DNA of 64,000 nucleotides from Saprospiraceae bacterium. GTDB lineage: Bacteria > Bacteroidota > Bacteroidia > Chitinophagales > Saprospiraceae. The notes beneath the pieces were generated by a model. It did not search any database. It saw nothing but the letters and a program-made list of their open reading frames with translations, and was not told where the DNA came from. Below are positions 10,176 through 19,380 of this stretch, one piece after another (within the stretch, counting starts at the first letter, position 1; each line of letters starts with the position of its first letter). The stretch is from positions 868,001 through 932,000 of the forward strand of contig JADJTQ010000002.1 of NCBI GenBank assembly GCA_016711125.1. The letters run 5' to 3'. A program made the translations under genes and the position numbers.

Positions 10176-11291
10176 ATGATAATCGGTGTACCAAAGGAAA
10201 TAAAAGCAAGTGAAAACAGGGTGGCTTTAACACCGGCTGGTGTGAATGAGCTTGTAAAAAGAGGACATGAAGTCTATGTTCAATCAACCGCAGGCGAGGG
10301 CAGTGGATTTTCGGATGAAGGATACCAGGCGGCGGGAGCGAAAATAAGTCCTACAATCGCTGACACTTACGCTAAGGCTAAGATGATCATGAAGGTCAAG
10401 GAGCCAATCGAAGAGGAATACGGATTGATTCATAAAGACCATCTTGTGTTTACCTATTTTCATTTCGCTTCCTATGAGCCGTTCACTCATGCAATGATCG
10501 CATCTAGGGCCGTTTGTTTGGCTTATGAAACAGTGGAACTTCCTGATCGTACATTGCCGCTCTTGATACCAATGTCTGAGGTTGCTGGTAGAATGGCTGT
10601 CCAGGAAGGGGCTAAATACCTTGAGCGTCCAATGGGTGGTAGAGGAGTATTACTCGGTGGGGTTCCTGGTGTACAACCTGGCAAAGTATTAATACTGGGA
10701 GGAGGCGTTGTTGGTACTCAGGCAGCTAAAATTGCCGCAGGTCTAGGGGCAATGGTGACTATTATGGATGTAAACTTGCAACGCCTGAGATACCTATCAG
10801 ATGTGATGCCCGCCAATGTTTACACGCAGTACAGTAATGAATATAACATTCGACAGTTGATCAAAGACCATGATGTAATCATCGGGGCAGTTTTAATACC
10901 TGGTGCCAAGGCTCCAAATTTGATCACACGCGATATGTTATCTGCCATGAAACCCGGGACAGTTTTGGTTGATGTTGCGGTTGATCAAGGAGGCTGTGTC
11001 GAAACCTGCAGACCTACTACTCACGAGCATCCGACCTTTGTAATCGATAATGTCGTACATTATTGTGTTGCCAATATGCCAGGAGCAGTACCTTATACAT
11101 CAACGATTGCCCTGACAAATGCCACCCTGCCATATGCCATCTTGCTGGCAAATCATGGTTGGAAAGTTGCTTGTGGTCAGAGATCAGACCTTAGAAAAGG
11201 ACTCAATGTTGTGCAGGGTAAAGTTGTTTACGAGGGTGTGGCAGCGGCATTTAACCTCAAATATGTAGAAGTTGAGTCTGTTTTATCCTGA
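10176..11291 (+). CDS. ald: Alanine dehydrogenase
   Basis: NAD-dependent reductive amination of pyruvate to L-alanine, or the reverse in alanine catabolism. 371 residues from the ATG at 10176, the exact family length; the frame extends upstream to a TTG, but that adds 13 unrelated residues. Key features: N-terminal MIIGVPKEIKASENRVALTP, substrate-binding Lys in MKVKEP and His in FTYFHFAS, a Rossmann loop VLILGGGVVGTQAAKIA (about 170-185), and DVAVDQGGCVET near the C-terminus. The frame is intact and monocistronic, with a likely promoter just upstream. Confidence 0.94.
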   Translation: MIIGVPKEIKASENRVALTPAGVNELVKRGHEVYVQSTAGEGSGFSDEGYQAAGAKISPTIADTYAKAKMIMKVKEPIEEEYGLIHKDHLVFTYFHFASYEPFTHAMIASRAVCLAYETVELPDRTLPLLIPMSEVAGRMAVQEGAKYLERPMGGRGVLLGGVPGVQPGKVLILGGGVVGTQAAKIAAGLGAMVTIMDVNLQRLRYLSDVMPANVYTQYSNEYNIRQLIKDHDVIIGAVLIPGAKAPNLITRDMLSAMKPGTVLVDVAVDQGGCVETCRPTTHEHPTFVIDNVVHYCVANMPGAVPYTSTIALTNATLPYAILLANHGWKVACGQRSDLRKGLNVVQGKVVYEGVAAAFNLKYVEVESVLS

Positions 11292-11411
11292 CCTGGACAA
11301 AAAAGATTTAGTCACTGCCCAGCTAACGATCATGGTGTGACTGCAAATTTTGTCGATCCAGGGTTTGAGAATTATTTTTATAACTGACTGATAATCATTG
11401 AAAAAAGAAAC

Positions 11412-11490
11412 GACGAGGACATCTATATCTATTTATAGTAAAATCTATTTATCATTAAATCAGCGTGAGGTGAGTATTTCAACGGCCTCC
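11412..11490 (+). repeat. Partial copy of the 199-bp inverted-repeat element (right end)
   Basis: The segment ending ATTAAATCAGCGTGAGG... and TATTTCAACGGCCTCC matches the right end of the element at 62585-62672 and, in reverse, 30702-30780. The match is strongest over the last 45 bases and fades towards 11412. No left end (AGGAGGCTGTTGAA) is visible upstream, so this is a decayed or truncated copy. Confidence 0.7.
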
Positions 11491-11540
11491 CAGGTGGCAA
11501 TCCAGCACAACTTACCAGTATGAAGTGACATTCTAGAAAA

Positions 11541-11720
11541 ATGGATTGTTATCTTTTTTTCGCACGTTTCACTGGTCAAGTGAAGTGGGATGGAAATGTT
11601 GCAAGGAGACCGAATTTTAGATGGTTTTGCGTAACCACAATTTATGTGGGCCTTTCTCTAATGTTCGCAATTTCTTCATATTTCGTTGGTTTCGGTCATC
11701 AACCATTGAATACTAATTGA
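11541..11720 (+). CDS. Possible small membrane protein (59 aa)
   Basis: A 59-codon frame from ATG to TGA in an otherwise gene-free 530-base gap. The C-terminal half holds one plausible membrane helix (VTTIYVGLSLMFAISSYFVGF) after a basic stretch (ARRPNFRW), the positive-inside arrangement of a small single-span protein. I do not recognise it. There is no ribosome binding site, and chance is a real alternative. The rest of the gap (11292-11411 and 11721-11823) holds only AT-rich leader sequence. Confidence 0.25.
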   Translation: MDCYLFFARFTGQVKWDGNVARRPNFRWFCVTTIYVGLSLMFAISSYFVGFGHQPLNTN

Positions 11721-11823
11721 GTTGGGTTTAAATTGCTTGCAATGGTTATCTACTTAAGCAGTGCAAAGAGAAAATTTGCTACTTTCAGTGACCTCTTTTA
11801 ATTAAATAATAAAGAAATAGAAG

Positions 11824-13074
11824 ATGATTGTCAGAATGCCCCGGGTTAACAAAAGTGGCTTATTAGCCATGTTATTATTTGTCCTTCTCCAAAGTGTTGC
11901 TGGTGCCCAGTCTTATGACTTGCTATTAAAAGGAGGCCACATTATTGATCCGGCAAACAATCTTAACCAACCAATGGATCTTGCTCTCGCCCAGGGTAAA
12001 GTTGCTCTTGTTGCTGATAAGATTGACACCACATTGTGTAAGAAGGTCATTGATGTATCGGGTTTGTATGTAGTGCCTGGGTTGATTGATCCCCACACTC
12101 ATGTATTTGTCGGGAGTACTGCCCGTACCTTTGCTAATGGGTTTTCCAGTGTTTCACCTGATGATTTTTCGTTTAAATCAGGTATCACGACGATGGTTGA
12201 TGCCGGAACATCCGGTTGGCGAAATTTTGAGGAATTTAAGCAACAGGTCATCGATCAGTCTGCCACCCGGGTTCTGGCCTTTCTGAATATCGTGGGAGTG
12301 GGTATGGTGGGATCTCCTCATGAACAAAACCTGCAGGATATGGATCCGTATCTGACGGGCCTCATGATTGAAAAATATCCTCAGATTATTGTTGGTACCA
12401 AGATCGGACATTTTCATGATGGAGATTTTACCCCCGTACAAAAAGCACTTGATGCGGGAATTAGGGAGGATGTTCCTGTATTGATTGAATGCCATCTACC
12501 CGAAATTCCTCTGCAGGTGATTCTTGAACATTTGCGACCCGGCGATATTTTTACGCATACCTATGGAAGGGTGAACGACCGCCAATCGATCTTGGACGAA
12601 AAAGGAAACCTACAACCTTATGTCGTCCAGGCAAGACAAAAAGGTGTTTTTTTTGATGTGGGTCATGGAGGAGGAAGTTTTCACTTCAGTGAAGCTACGC
12701 CCGCAGCCCGACTGGGTTTCTGGCCGGACTCCTTTGGTACTGATTTGCATCGATTCAGCATGAATTCCGGCATGAAAGATATGCTCAATATTATGTCTAA
12801 GTTTTTGTCGCTCGGCATGCCGCTCTACGAGGTGATCGAAGCAGCGACCAGCAAACCGGCAACGATGCTTAAAAGACCTGATTTGGGACATTTGGCAGTG
12901 GGAGCCGAAGCAGACATCGCCATTCTCAGACTGGTCGAGGGCCAGTTTGGGTTTACCGATTCAGGAGGAGAGGCTATTGAAGGTTCTCGAAAGCTACAAG
13001 CAGAGATAACTATTCGGGCGGGTAAGATAGTCTGGGATCTGAATGGTCTGTCATCTAAAAGGTTTGCCGAATGA
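11824..13074 (+). CDS. Secreted amidohydrolase/deacetylase (dihydroorotase-like)
   Basis: 416 residues. A signal peptide (LLAMLLFVLLQSVAGAQ) sends it out of the cytoplasm, unusual for the mostly cytosolic amidohydrolase superfamily. The metal-binding start motif is GLYVVPGLIDPHTHVF (about 77-92). Later ligands are likely the His in IECHLPEIP and FTHTYGR, with Asp in the late strand, and GAEADIAIL closes the composite sandwich domain. It best fits the amidohydrolase/deacetylase family of uncertain substrate (N-acyl amino acid or cyclic amide). Its stop overlaps the next start (ATGATG), so it is translationally coupled to the sugar dehydrogenase-cytochrome protein. Start: the ATG at 11824; 11836 is also possible. 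Confidence 0.8.
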   Translation: MIVRMPRVNKSGLLAMLLFVLLQSVAGAQSYDLLLKGGHIIDPANNLNQPMDLALAQGKVALVADKIDTTLCKKVIDVSGLYVVPGLIDPHTHVFVGSTARTFANGFSSVSPDDFSFKSGITTMVDAGTSGWRNFEEFKQQVIDQSATRVLAFLNIVGVGMVGSPHEQNLQDMDPYLTGLMIEKYPQIIVGTKIGHFHDGDFTPVQKALDAGIREDVPVLIECHLPEIPLQVILEHLRPGDIFTHTYGRVNDRQSILDEKGNLQPYVVQARQKGVFFDVGHGGGSFHFSEATPAARLGFWPDSFGTDLHRFSMNSGMKDMLNIMSKFLSLGMPLYEVIEAATSKPATMLKRPDLGHLAVGAEADIAILRLVEGQFGFTDSGGEAIEGSRKLQAEITIRAGKIVWDLNGLSSKRFAE

Positions 13075-14831
13075 TGGCAGGGTTCAACCGTATGGTGCCG
13101 ATAGGCGTACAATCATTCCTTGTCGGGAGTCTTTTATTATTGAATTTTTGTTTTTGCCACAACCCTCGCTTGCCAACTCCCTCATCAGACCATGGGTTGG
13201 TGCTGCCTGGAGGCTTCGGAGCTGTTGTTGTGGCTGATAGTGTTGGGAAGGCACGTCATATTGCCGTAACTGAGGAAGGAACCATCTACGTAAAATTGCG
13301 TCGACCCCACAAAGGCATCTACGGGAATGTTGCGTTGCAAGATACAACTGGTGATGGCCGGGCCGATACCATAGCCTATTTTGGTGATTACCCATCGAAG
13401 GGTTCGTTAGCTAGTGGTATGATGATTCACAACAGCTATTTATACTATTCTTCCGAATTGGCTTTATATCGGCAGAAGTTAGTCCCCGGTCAACTTGTGC
13501 CTGATACTCGGGTTGATACAGTGCTCATTGATGATCATGCTCATGGTTCTCATTGGCACATAACCAAGCCTATAGCGTTTGACAACAAAGGCAAGATGTA
13601 TGTACCATTTGGTTCACCATCCAATGCCTGCCAGGATTTGAGCTATTCACCTGGTGGCAAGCCTGGAGTAGCCGGCCTAGATCCTTGTCCGGAATTAGAA
13701 CTGCATGGGGGTATTTGGCAGTTTGATGCCGATAGAATTAATCTTCGTCAAAGAGACGGTATCAAGTATGCCACAGGCATTCGAAGTGTAGTCGGTTTGG
13801 TTTGGAACGCAGTTGACGAACAGTTGTATGCAATGATGCATGGCAGAGATGATCTGTTTATGTTGTTTCCAAATCTGTATACTCGCTGGCAGAGCGCGTT
13901 ACTGCCTTCCGAAGAATTGCTCCGGGTAGAAAAAGATGCCAATTATGGATGGCCCTACTGTTACCATGACCAAATGCAGGAAAAACTGGTGCTGGCTCCG
14001 GAGTATGGGGGCGATGGTAAGATGACCGGTCGCTGTGATAGCTGTGATCTACCACTCTACGGTTTCCCTGGTCATTGGGCACCTAATGACTTGCTTTTTT
14101 ACGATGGAGACCAATTTCCGGAAAGATACAAACATGGGGCATTTATAGCTTTTCATGGTTCAACCAATCGGGCACCTTATCCACAGGCTGGTTATTTCGT
14201 ATGTTTCCTCCCTTTTAAAGATGGAAAGCCCACTGGAGATTGGGAGGTTTTTGCCGATGGGTTTGCTCAGGTCGATACCATCGTGAGCACCTCAAATGCC
14301 CGTTATCGACCTATGGGTTTGGCCACAGGACCAGATGGATCTCTCTACATCACTGATTCAAACAAGGGCAAAATCTGGCGGATCATGTATTCAGGTGATC
14401 GCAAGTCTTTCGGAGAAAAAGAGCTGGCGGCATTGGAGCTGCGAAAGTCCCGAACCAATCTCAAGACACCCGACGAAGTAGAAGATGATCTTCAACGAAA
14501 TATCTCACCTGGTCTTGGGTTACAATATAGTACCTACTGCTCACCTTGTCATCAACGCAATGGTCTGGGTGCTGGTGGTCGTTTTCCACCCCTTACTGAC
14601 CCAAAGTGGGTGGTCGCAGAAGATGAATTGATCAATTTGGTGCTCCATGGAAAATCAGGAGAGATCATGGTGGGAGGTGAAATGTATAATAATATCATGC
14701 CTTCATTTTCATTTCTGGATGATCAAACGATCACTGATATCATTAACTACGTACGGAGTAATTTCGGACATCAATACCCCGATATAAGCCCTGATGATGT
14801 GAGCCGGAATCGACAAAAGCCCTCCATATAA
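13071..14831 (+). CDS. PQQ-type sugar dehydrogenase/NHL-like propeller fused to cytochrome c
   Basis: 586 residues. An N-terminal hydrophobic export segment (about 8-27) is followed by a beta-propeller related to the soluble glucose/sorbosone dehydrogenases (HIAVTEEGTIYV, HWHITKPIAFDNKGKMYV, YATGIRSVVGLVWN, MGLATGPDGSLYITDSNKGKIWRI). A C-terminal cytochrome c domain has the heme motif C490-S-P-C-H494 and a likely axial Met in NNIMPSFSFLDD. The propeller would oxidise a sugar or related alcohol outside the inner membrane and pass electrons to its own heme. It overlaps the upstream amidohydrolase by 4 bases. The frame is intact. The substrate cannot be told from sequence. Confidence 0.8.
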   Translation: MMAGFNRMVPIGVQSFLVGSLLLLNFCFCHNPRLPTPSSDHGLVLPGGFGAVVVADSVGKARHIAVTEEGTIYVKLRRPHKGIYGNVALQDTTGDGRADTIAYFGDYPSKGSLASGMMIHNSYLYYSSELALYRQKLVPGQLVPDTRVDTVLIDDHAHGSHWHITKPIAFDNKGKMYVPFGSPSNACQDLSYSPGGKPGVAGLDPCPELELHGGIWQFDADRINLRQRDGIKYATGIRSVVGLVWNAVDEQLYAMMHGRDDLFMLFPNLYTRWQSALLPSEELLRVEKDANYGWPYCYHDQMQEKLVLAPEYGGDGKMTGRCDSCDLPLYGFPGHWAPNDLLFYDGDQFPERYKHGAFIAFHGSTNRAPYPQAGYFVCFLPFKDGKPTGDWEVFADGFAQVDTIVSTSNARYRPMGLATGPDGSLYITDSNKGKIWRIMYSGDRKSFGEKELAALELRKSRTNLKTPDEVEDDLQRNISPGLGLQYSTYCSPCHQRNGLGAGGRFPPLTDPKWVVAEDELINLVLHGKSGEIMVGGEMYNNIMPSFSFLDDQTITDIINYVRSNFGHQYPDISPDDVSRNRQKPSI

Positions 14832-14862
14832 GTCAAATTCGCCTGCTTTTTTGCCATCTTTG

Positions 14863-15393
14863 ATGATGCAATGGGTTATTTTGCAGGCCAGGGAAGGAGT
14901 TGATGATCATCAAATCTCTATCGTTCTTCGTGAGGCATTTGGTAGCCCGGGTGAAGCCCAACTGGTCGAAAAACTACAGCTATGTGACTGTTTCATTCCG
15001 GAGCTCTCATTAGTAGCCGTCAGAAACAATCAGATTGTAGGATATCTCCTCCTGACCACCATTCGCATCAATCCCAATCAGGGAGATTCAGTGCAGTCAC
15101 TGGCACTGGCGCCAATGGCGGTGTTGCCGGCTTATCAACAAAAAGGCATAGGTTCGGCATTAGTCAACGCCGCCCTGATAAAAGCCATTGCTCTCGGATA
15201 CCGCTCAATCATTGTTTTAGGTCACGCAAATTATTACTCTAGATTTGGGTTTAGGCCAGCGAGTCAGTGGAAGATCCGAAGTCCATTTCCTGCTCCTGAC
15301 GAAGCTTTTATGGCTATTGAATTAGCAGATGGTAGTCTTAAGAAGGTCGCGGGAATCGTTGAATACTCGGCCCCGTTTTTTGAGCTGGAATAA
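14863..15393 (+). CDS. GNAT-family N-acetyltransferase
   Basis: 176 residues from the ATG at 14863; the frame opens at a TTG at 14851, but the ATG is preferred. The acetyl-CoA loop is in LAPMAVLPAYQQKGIGSALVNAAL (Q/R-x-x-G-x-G/A), followed by VLGHANYYSRFGFRPAS, the pattern of YhbS-type GNAT proteins. The substrate is unknown. It follows the dehydrogenase-cytochrome gene after 31 bases and may belong to the same transcript, but a functional link is not evident. Confidence 0.85.
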   Translation: MMQWVILQAREGVDDHQISIVLREAFGSPGEAQLVEKLQLCDCFIPELSLVAVRNNQIVGYLLLTTIRINPNQGDSVQSLALAPMAVLPAYQQKGIGSALVNAALIKAIALGYRSIIVLGHANYYSRFGFRPASQWKIRSPFPAPDEAFMAIELADGSLKKVAGIVEYSAPFFELE

Positions 15394-15582
15394 TGAGATG
15401 TAAACGGCCATAATAAGATTACCTTACGAAAGATCCTTGATTGATTTTAGGTGCATATTAATAAACACTTCATATATTGGTTTAAAGTACCTGAATTTTA
15501 TAGCAGATTGTAGAATCATTTAAAACTTGCCAGGTGATCTACATTTTCTGAAATACTTCCATTAGTCAGATAAACAATTGAT

Positions 15583-16778
15583 ATGAAAAAGAATAATTGT
15601 TTTTGTTTTCTCCTCTTATTATTGTTCGGTGGCCTCACCAGAGACACTTGGGCACAAAATATGTTATGTCAGGGAGCTCACTGGACAGAACAGGAGTCCG
15701 AAGTAAAGATGCTTGAATTTGCTGGTCAGTGGTCTGATCGAGCTGAATGGGAGGCCAGAACAAAAATCATCCGTGAAGGAATTATAGACGGATTGGAGTG
15801 GGATAAGATTCCTGAATATAGTGCACAATTAAATCCGGTGATTCACAGCCAAAGAATGATGGACGGATATATTGTTGAAAACATTTCGATTGAGAGTTTT
15901 CCAGGATTTTACATAACCGGTAATTTATACCGCCCGTCGAATCCAACGGGCAAACTAGCTGGTATCCTATGCCCACATGGTCATTGGAACGATCCCCCTG
16001 GAAGGACCCGCCCTGATATGCAAATACGTTGTGCCTTTCTTGCAAAGATGGGTGCGGTTGTTTTTGCTTATGATATGGTCGGTTATGCCGATGCCGATCA
16101 GATAGATCATAGCATGCCGATTTCACTTGTGCTGCAGACTTGGGGTAGTAAGCGAGCTCTCGACTACCTTTTGAGTAGGGAAGATGTAGACCCAGACCGG
16201 ATCGGTATGACCGGCGCCTCAGGTGGCGGTACTCAGACATTTCTCCTCACTGCACTCGACGATAGGATAAAGGTGAGTGCACCCATGGTCATGGTATCGG
16301 CGCATTTTTTGGAGGTTGCGTGTGCGAAAGCGGTATGCCAATCCATAAAAGCAATCACCATCAGACGAATAATGTCGAGATTGCTGCACTGGCTGCTCCC
16401 AGACCCATGCTTATCGTGTCCGATGGCGGTGATTGGACTACTAATAATCCTGATATCGAAATTCCATACTTAAAAAGGGTTTATCAATTGTATCAGGCAG
16501 AGAGCCAATTAGATCATGTACATTTTGCTCTCGAACGACATGATTACGGTCCGAATAAGCGAGCTGCGATGTATAATTTTATGGACAATCATTTAGGCTT
16601 AGGCGTTCATGATGATATGTATGATCCGGTGACTGGAAAAATGATCGAAAATTTCGTGACTATCCTATCAGGCGATGAATTGGCAGTTTTTAATACAGAG
16701 CATCCAAGACCAAAAAATGCGCTCATCGGCAACGAAGCTGTGACACGCTATTTCCTGGAGACATTTTGCAAGAAATAA
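15583..16778 (+). CDS. Secreted alpha/beta-hydrolase (acetylxylan-esterase-like), one frameshift
   Basis: Signal peptide CFCFLLLLLFGGL...AQ, then an alpha/beta-hydrolase. The oxyanion region is GILCPHGHW, the nucleophile Ser213 is in TGASGGGTQ, the likely acid is in IVSDGGDWT and the His in LERHDYGPNK. All three catalytic parts are present, but Ser lies before the break and Asp/His after it. The frame breaks at the T6 run 16305-16310; a seventh T joins ...MVSAHF to FGGCVCESGMPIHK. The joined protein of about 398 residues resembles secreted esterases that deacetylate plant polysaccharides, but the substrate is not proven. Start: ATG at 15583 directly before the signal peptide. Confidence 0.72.
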
Positions 16779-16858
16779 TAACTAGGGCTTTGAAGAAGGA
16801 CACATAGAATAGATCGAATCACTAGATGCAAGAACTGATAATTTTAAAGACAAGCGGA

Positions 16859-18331
16859 CTAATGTTGACTGCATGGCAAAATATCGACGTTAAATGTAAA
16901 GGTCGTTGGCACAGTAAATGAAGGCTTCAATTCAACCGACTGGCTTGCCTTAAATAGTACATTTTGATTGACGGTAGCATTCGACTCTATGAGAAGGGCG
17001 CTACCATAGGTGCCCTGGGTAATCGGGTCACTCACTGTCAGTAAGGAGTGCATGCAATCTGCATCGGTTTTCTCAAAGGCGCCAATATCAAACTGGCTTC
17101 CTGAGGGTCTGAGATTGCCTTCGTAATCTTCGGTGATACCCAGAGCAACCAGATTTGTTCCGATGTCAAGAGCTTGAGAGTTGACAATTAAGTGAAAGTC
17201 CTTAACTGCCTCATCAGCAAAAATTTGATTAAAAGAAGCTGCTACAAACGAATGCTGATCCAGACTAGTCACCGTCTGCCATTGGGCCAATGACAGATTA
17301 TTGAAGGGATCATCATCCTCGTTATTTAGTCGATCCGTGAAAATATTATAGTCACTGGTCATGGTCTTGGAATCAGTGGTTGAAATACAACCTCGAGTGG
17401 GATGCTTCGTAATAATGATATTATTAAATAATGTCGCATTTAGATAAGCACCATTAGCAAACAAAATGCCCCACCTTCCATCGGCCGGAATAATAATGGT
17501 GTTATTATATACTTTGCCACCAATGCTTGGTATGGCGCCGTCGGTCTGGTGAAATGCAATACCTTGCGAAAAATGATTGTCGTAAATTAAATTATTGTAG
17601 ATAAGACAGTTTCGAACCCCATCGAGATTAATTCCAGCCCCTAATTCGTTTTCGTATATCTTGTTTCCATATATCTGACAATTGTCACTGATGCCATCGC
17701 CTCCAGGAATGTTGGCGTCGGCGTTGATCTGGATACCCGAACGGTTATTATTGTAGCATTCATTGTACCGGATGATGGCCCTGTCAGAGCTGTTTGAAAC
17801 GTAAATGCCATGTTCATCGAGCGAGCCGGCGCAAGTATTATGCTCAATGATGATGTCGTTGGTAAATCCAGTAAAAATGCCTCTCTCTGCATTATACAAT
17901 GTCGTACAATTTCGGACAATGCAAAAACTGGCATTCACCAGCCTGATGCCATTACCACTGCCTGTCATATTGTTTGAAATAAATCCGTCAATGACATTAT
18001 AATCAACATCCTCAATATTAATACCGTCTTGGCGAGGTCCGCCCGGACCGGTGATGACCACATTGCTACTTATAGCTTTAAATACGAGGGGCTGAAGGGC
18101 AGTGCCTGAAATATCACGATTATCAAAGCCTACATAATTACCATCCGCCACAAAAAGTGTATCTCCGGCGCCTAAAATTAATTGGTCAATCGGATACTGA
18201 ATTGTTGCAAAGGCAGTTGCAATCGATAATCCATTATCGCTGTTATTGCCAGTTGTGGTCACATAATAGTTTGTGGCAAAAATCCAATGCGGGATCAATA
18301 GATAAACAATAACAGCATGTTTATTTGACAT
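16859..18331 (-). CDS. Secreted right-handed beta-helix protein with C-terminal coathanger domain
   Basis: 490 residues. It begins with a hydrophobic export segment, then a DUF1565-like cap (YYVTTTGNNSDNGLSIATAFATIQ) and rungs of a parallel beta-helix (NVIDGFISNNM, IVRNCTTLYNAERGI, IIIEHNTCAG, IIRYNECYNN, QIYGNKIYENE, LIYNNLIYDN), about 90-320. This fold is shared by pectate lyases, alginate epimerases and NosD; no catalytic set is obvious. The last 60 residues (ITQGTYGSALLIESNATV...VLFKASQSVELKPSF) match the 3-coathanger stack domain found at the C-termini of secreted Bacteroidota proteins. It may bind or cleave polysaccharide at the cell surface. Confidence 0.75.
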   Translation of the reverse strand: MSNKHAVIVYLLIPHWIFATNYYVTTTGNNSDNGLSIATAFATIQYPIDQLILGAGDTLFVADGNYVGFDNRDISGTALQPLVFKAISSNVVITGPGGPRQDGINIEDVDYNVIDGFISNNMTGSGNGIRLVNASFCIVRNCTTLYNAERGIFTGFTNDIIIEHNTCAGSLDEHGIYVSNSSDRAIIRYNECYNNNRSGIQINADANIPGGDGISDNCQIYGNKIYENELGAGINLDGVRNCLIYNNLIYDNHFSQGIAFHQTDGAIPSIGGKVYNNTIIIPADGRWGILFANGAYLNATLFNNIIITKHPTRGCISTTDSKTMTSDYNIFTDRLNNEDDDPFNNLSLAQWQTVTSLDQHSFVAASFNQIFADEAVKDFHLIVNSQALDIGTNLVALGITEDYEGNLRPSGSQFDIGAFEKTDADCMHSLLTVSDPITQGTYGSALLIESNATVNQNVLFKASQSVELKPSFTVPTTFTFNVDILPCSQH

Positions 18332-18866
18332 GGTAAAGAATTTGATAGTAAAGGATCGGGAAAAATGCGAGAGTGCGTGACTTATAAACGTAAAATCTTC
18401 CAGTAAATTTGGTTCTTTCTCATATGCTTACAATACGATTTGATTTTTAATATCCGATCCAGACCTATCTATCATAAGATGGAGCAAAATTTTCATTCTG
18501 CAGCTTGTGATAAGGGGCATATAAATGAATCAACATTCTATAAATACGTAAGAACCTTAAATTTTTTAAATTAAAAGGCTATTTGTGAAAAGAGCATATT
18601 CAATGCCAAATTGGCCAGGAAGTAATCGTAGACTGTTACTTGGTATGAACGCCAAATGCTCGATCTGATTTACCGCCATGTAACCACCAACGTGAACAAA
18701 CCATTTGCACGTGTGACCCAGCATTTGCAAGGTCGAGCAAAGAAGTCAATCGAAATTGAGATTCCAATAGGGTTTTCATGATGCTTGATTTGAAGTCTGT
18801 TGCATCGTTTGATCTATTAGATGAAACTTTTTTACCTGAGCTCTTTGGTGTTAATCGGCAAAAATT
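18332..18866. other. Gene-poor gap of 535 bases
   Basis: No supported gene. A 41-codon frame at 18656-18781 (+) has an ordinary composition but no start context or recognised family. The rest is AT-rich and probably holds the promoter of the beta-helix gene. It might be the remains of a lost gene; I see no repeats or inverted ends. Confidence 0.5.
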
Positions 18867-19229
18867 CTATTTCTTAAAGATCCCGATCACCCGGCCTGTA
18901 ACACAGTCAAGTCGCAGGATGTGACCTTTTTCAACACCATACATGTCTTTGGGTACTTCATAATCTCCGCGGCCCTCAAATGATCTGAAAAGGGTAATCT
19001 TTGTACTATCTCTCGGATCAATCATTGGACTGCGGCAGTCACCATCCGCCTCCGGTGCGGTCATTGAAAACCCGTTAGTACGGCCCACCATAAAATGATC
19101 GGGAACTTCTTTAGCCTTCACCGCCCAATGATCTGAAGCCAAGATGATCCGTTGTGAACAGGCTGCAAGGATGGAGAAGACAATGCCTGCAAATAAAATA
19201 CGTTGAAGTGATTTCACCTGATTCATCAT
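18867..19229 (-). CDS. Small predicted lipoprotein
   Basis: 120 residues. The N-terminus ILFAGIVFSILAACS is a lipoprotein signal with lipobox LAAC, so the mature protein would be membrane-anchored at Cys24. The rest has no family I recognise; it holds a short Cys-containing stretch (GDCRSPMIDPRDSTKITL) and ends in HILRLDCVTGRVIGIFKK. Two ATGs (19229, 19226) are equivalent. It stands alone, between a beta-helix gene and a TSUP permease. Confidence 0.6.
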   Translation of the reverse strand: MMNQVKSLQRILFAGIVFSILAACSQRIILASDHWAVKAKEVPDHFMVGRTNGFSMTAPEADGDCRSPMIDPRDSTKITLFRSFEGRGDYEVPKDMYGVEKGHILRLDCVTGRVIGIFKK

Positions 19230-19380
19230 AAGACTAAAGTAAGCAAATCTGTTGAAAAATGCACTTGCCTCAATTTGTTGAAGACCTAAAATAGATTAGA
19301 ATTTTTTTTTTGAAATATGTAATCCTATTTCAGAACTATTGCCGAATTACAATCTGAAGAATACAGGAAAGAGCAAGATG

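Noticed and set aside
16859..18331. Pectate lyase
   Set aside because: The beta-helix fold is clear but no lyase active-site residues could be identified.
18656..18781. 41-codon frame in the gap after the beta-helix gene
   Set aside because: Too short, no start context or family; left as gap content.
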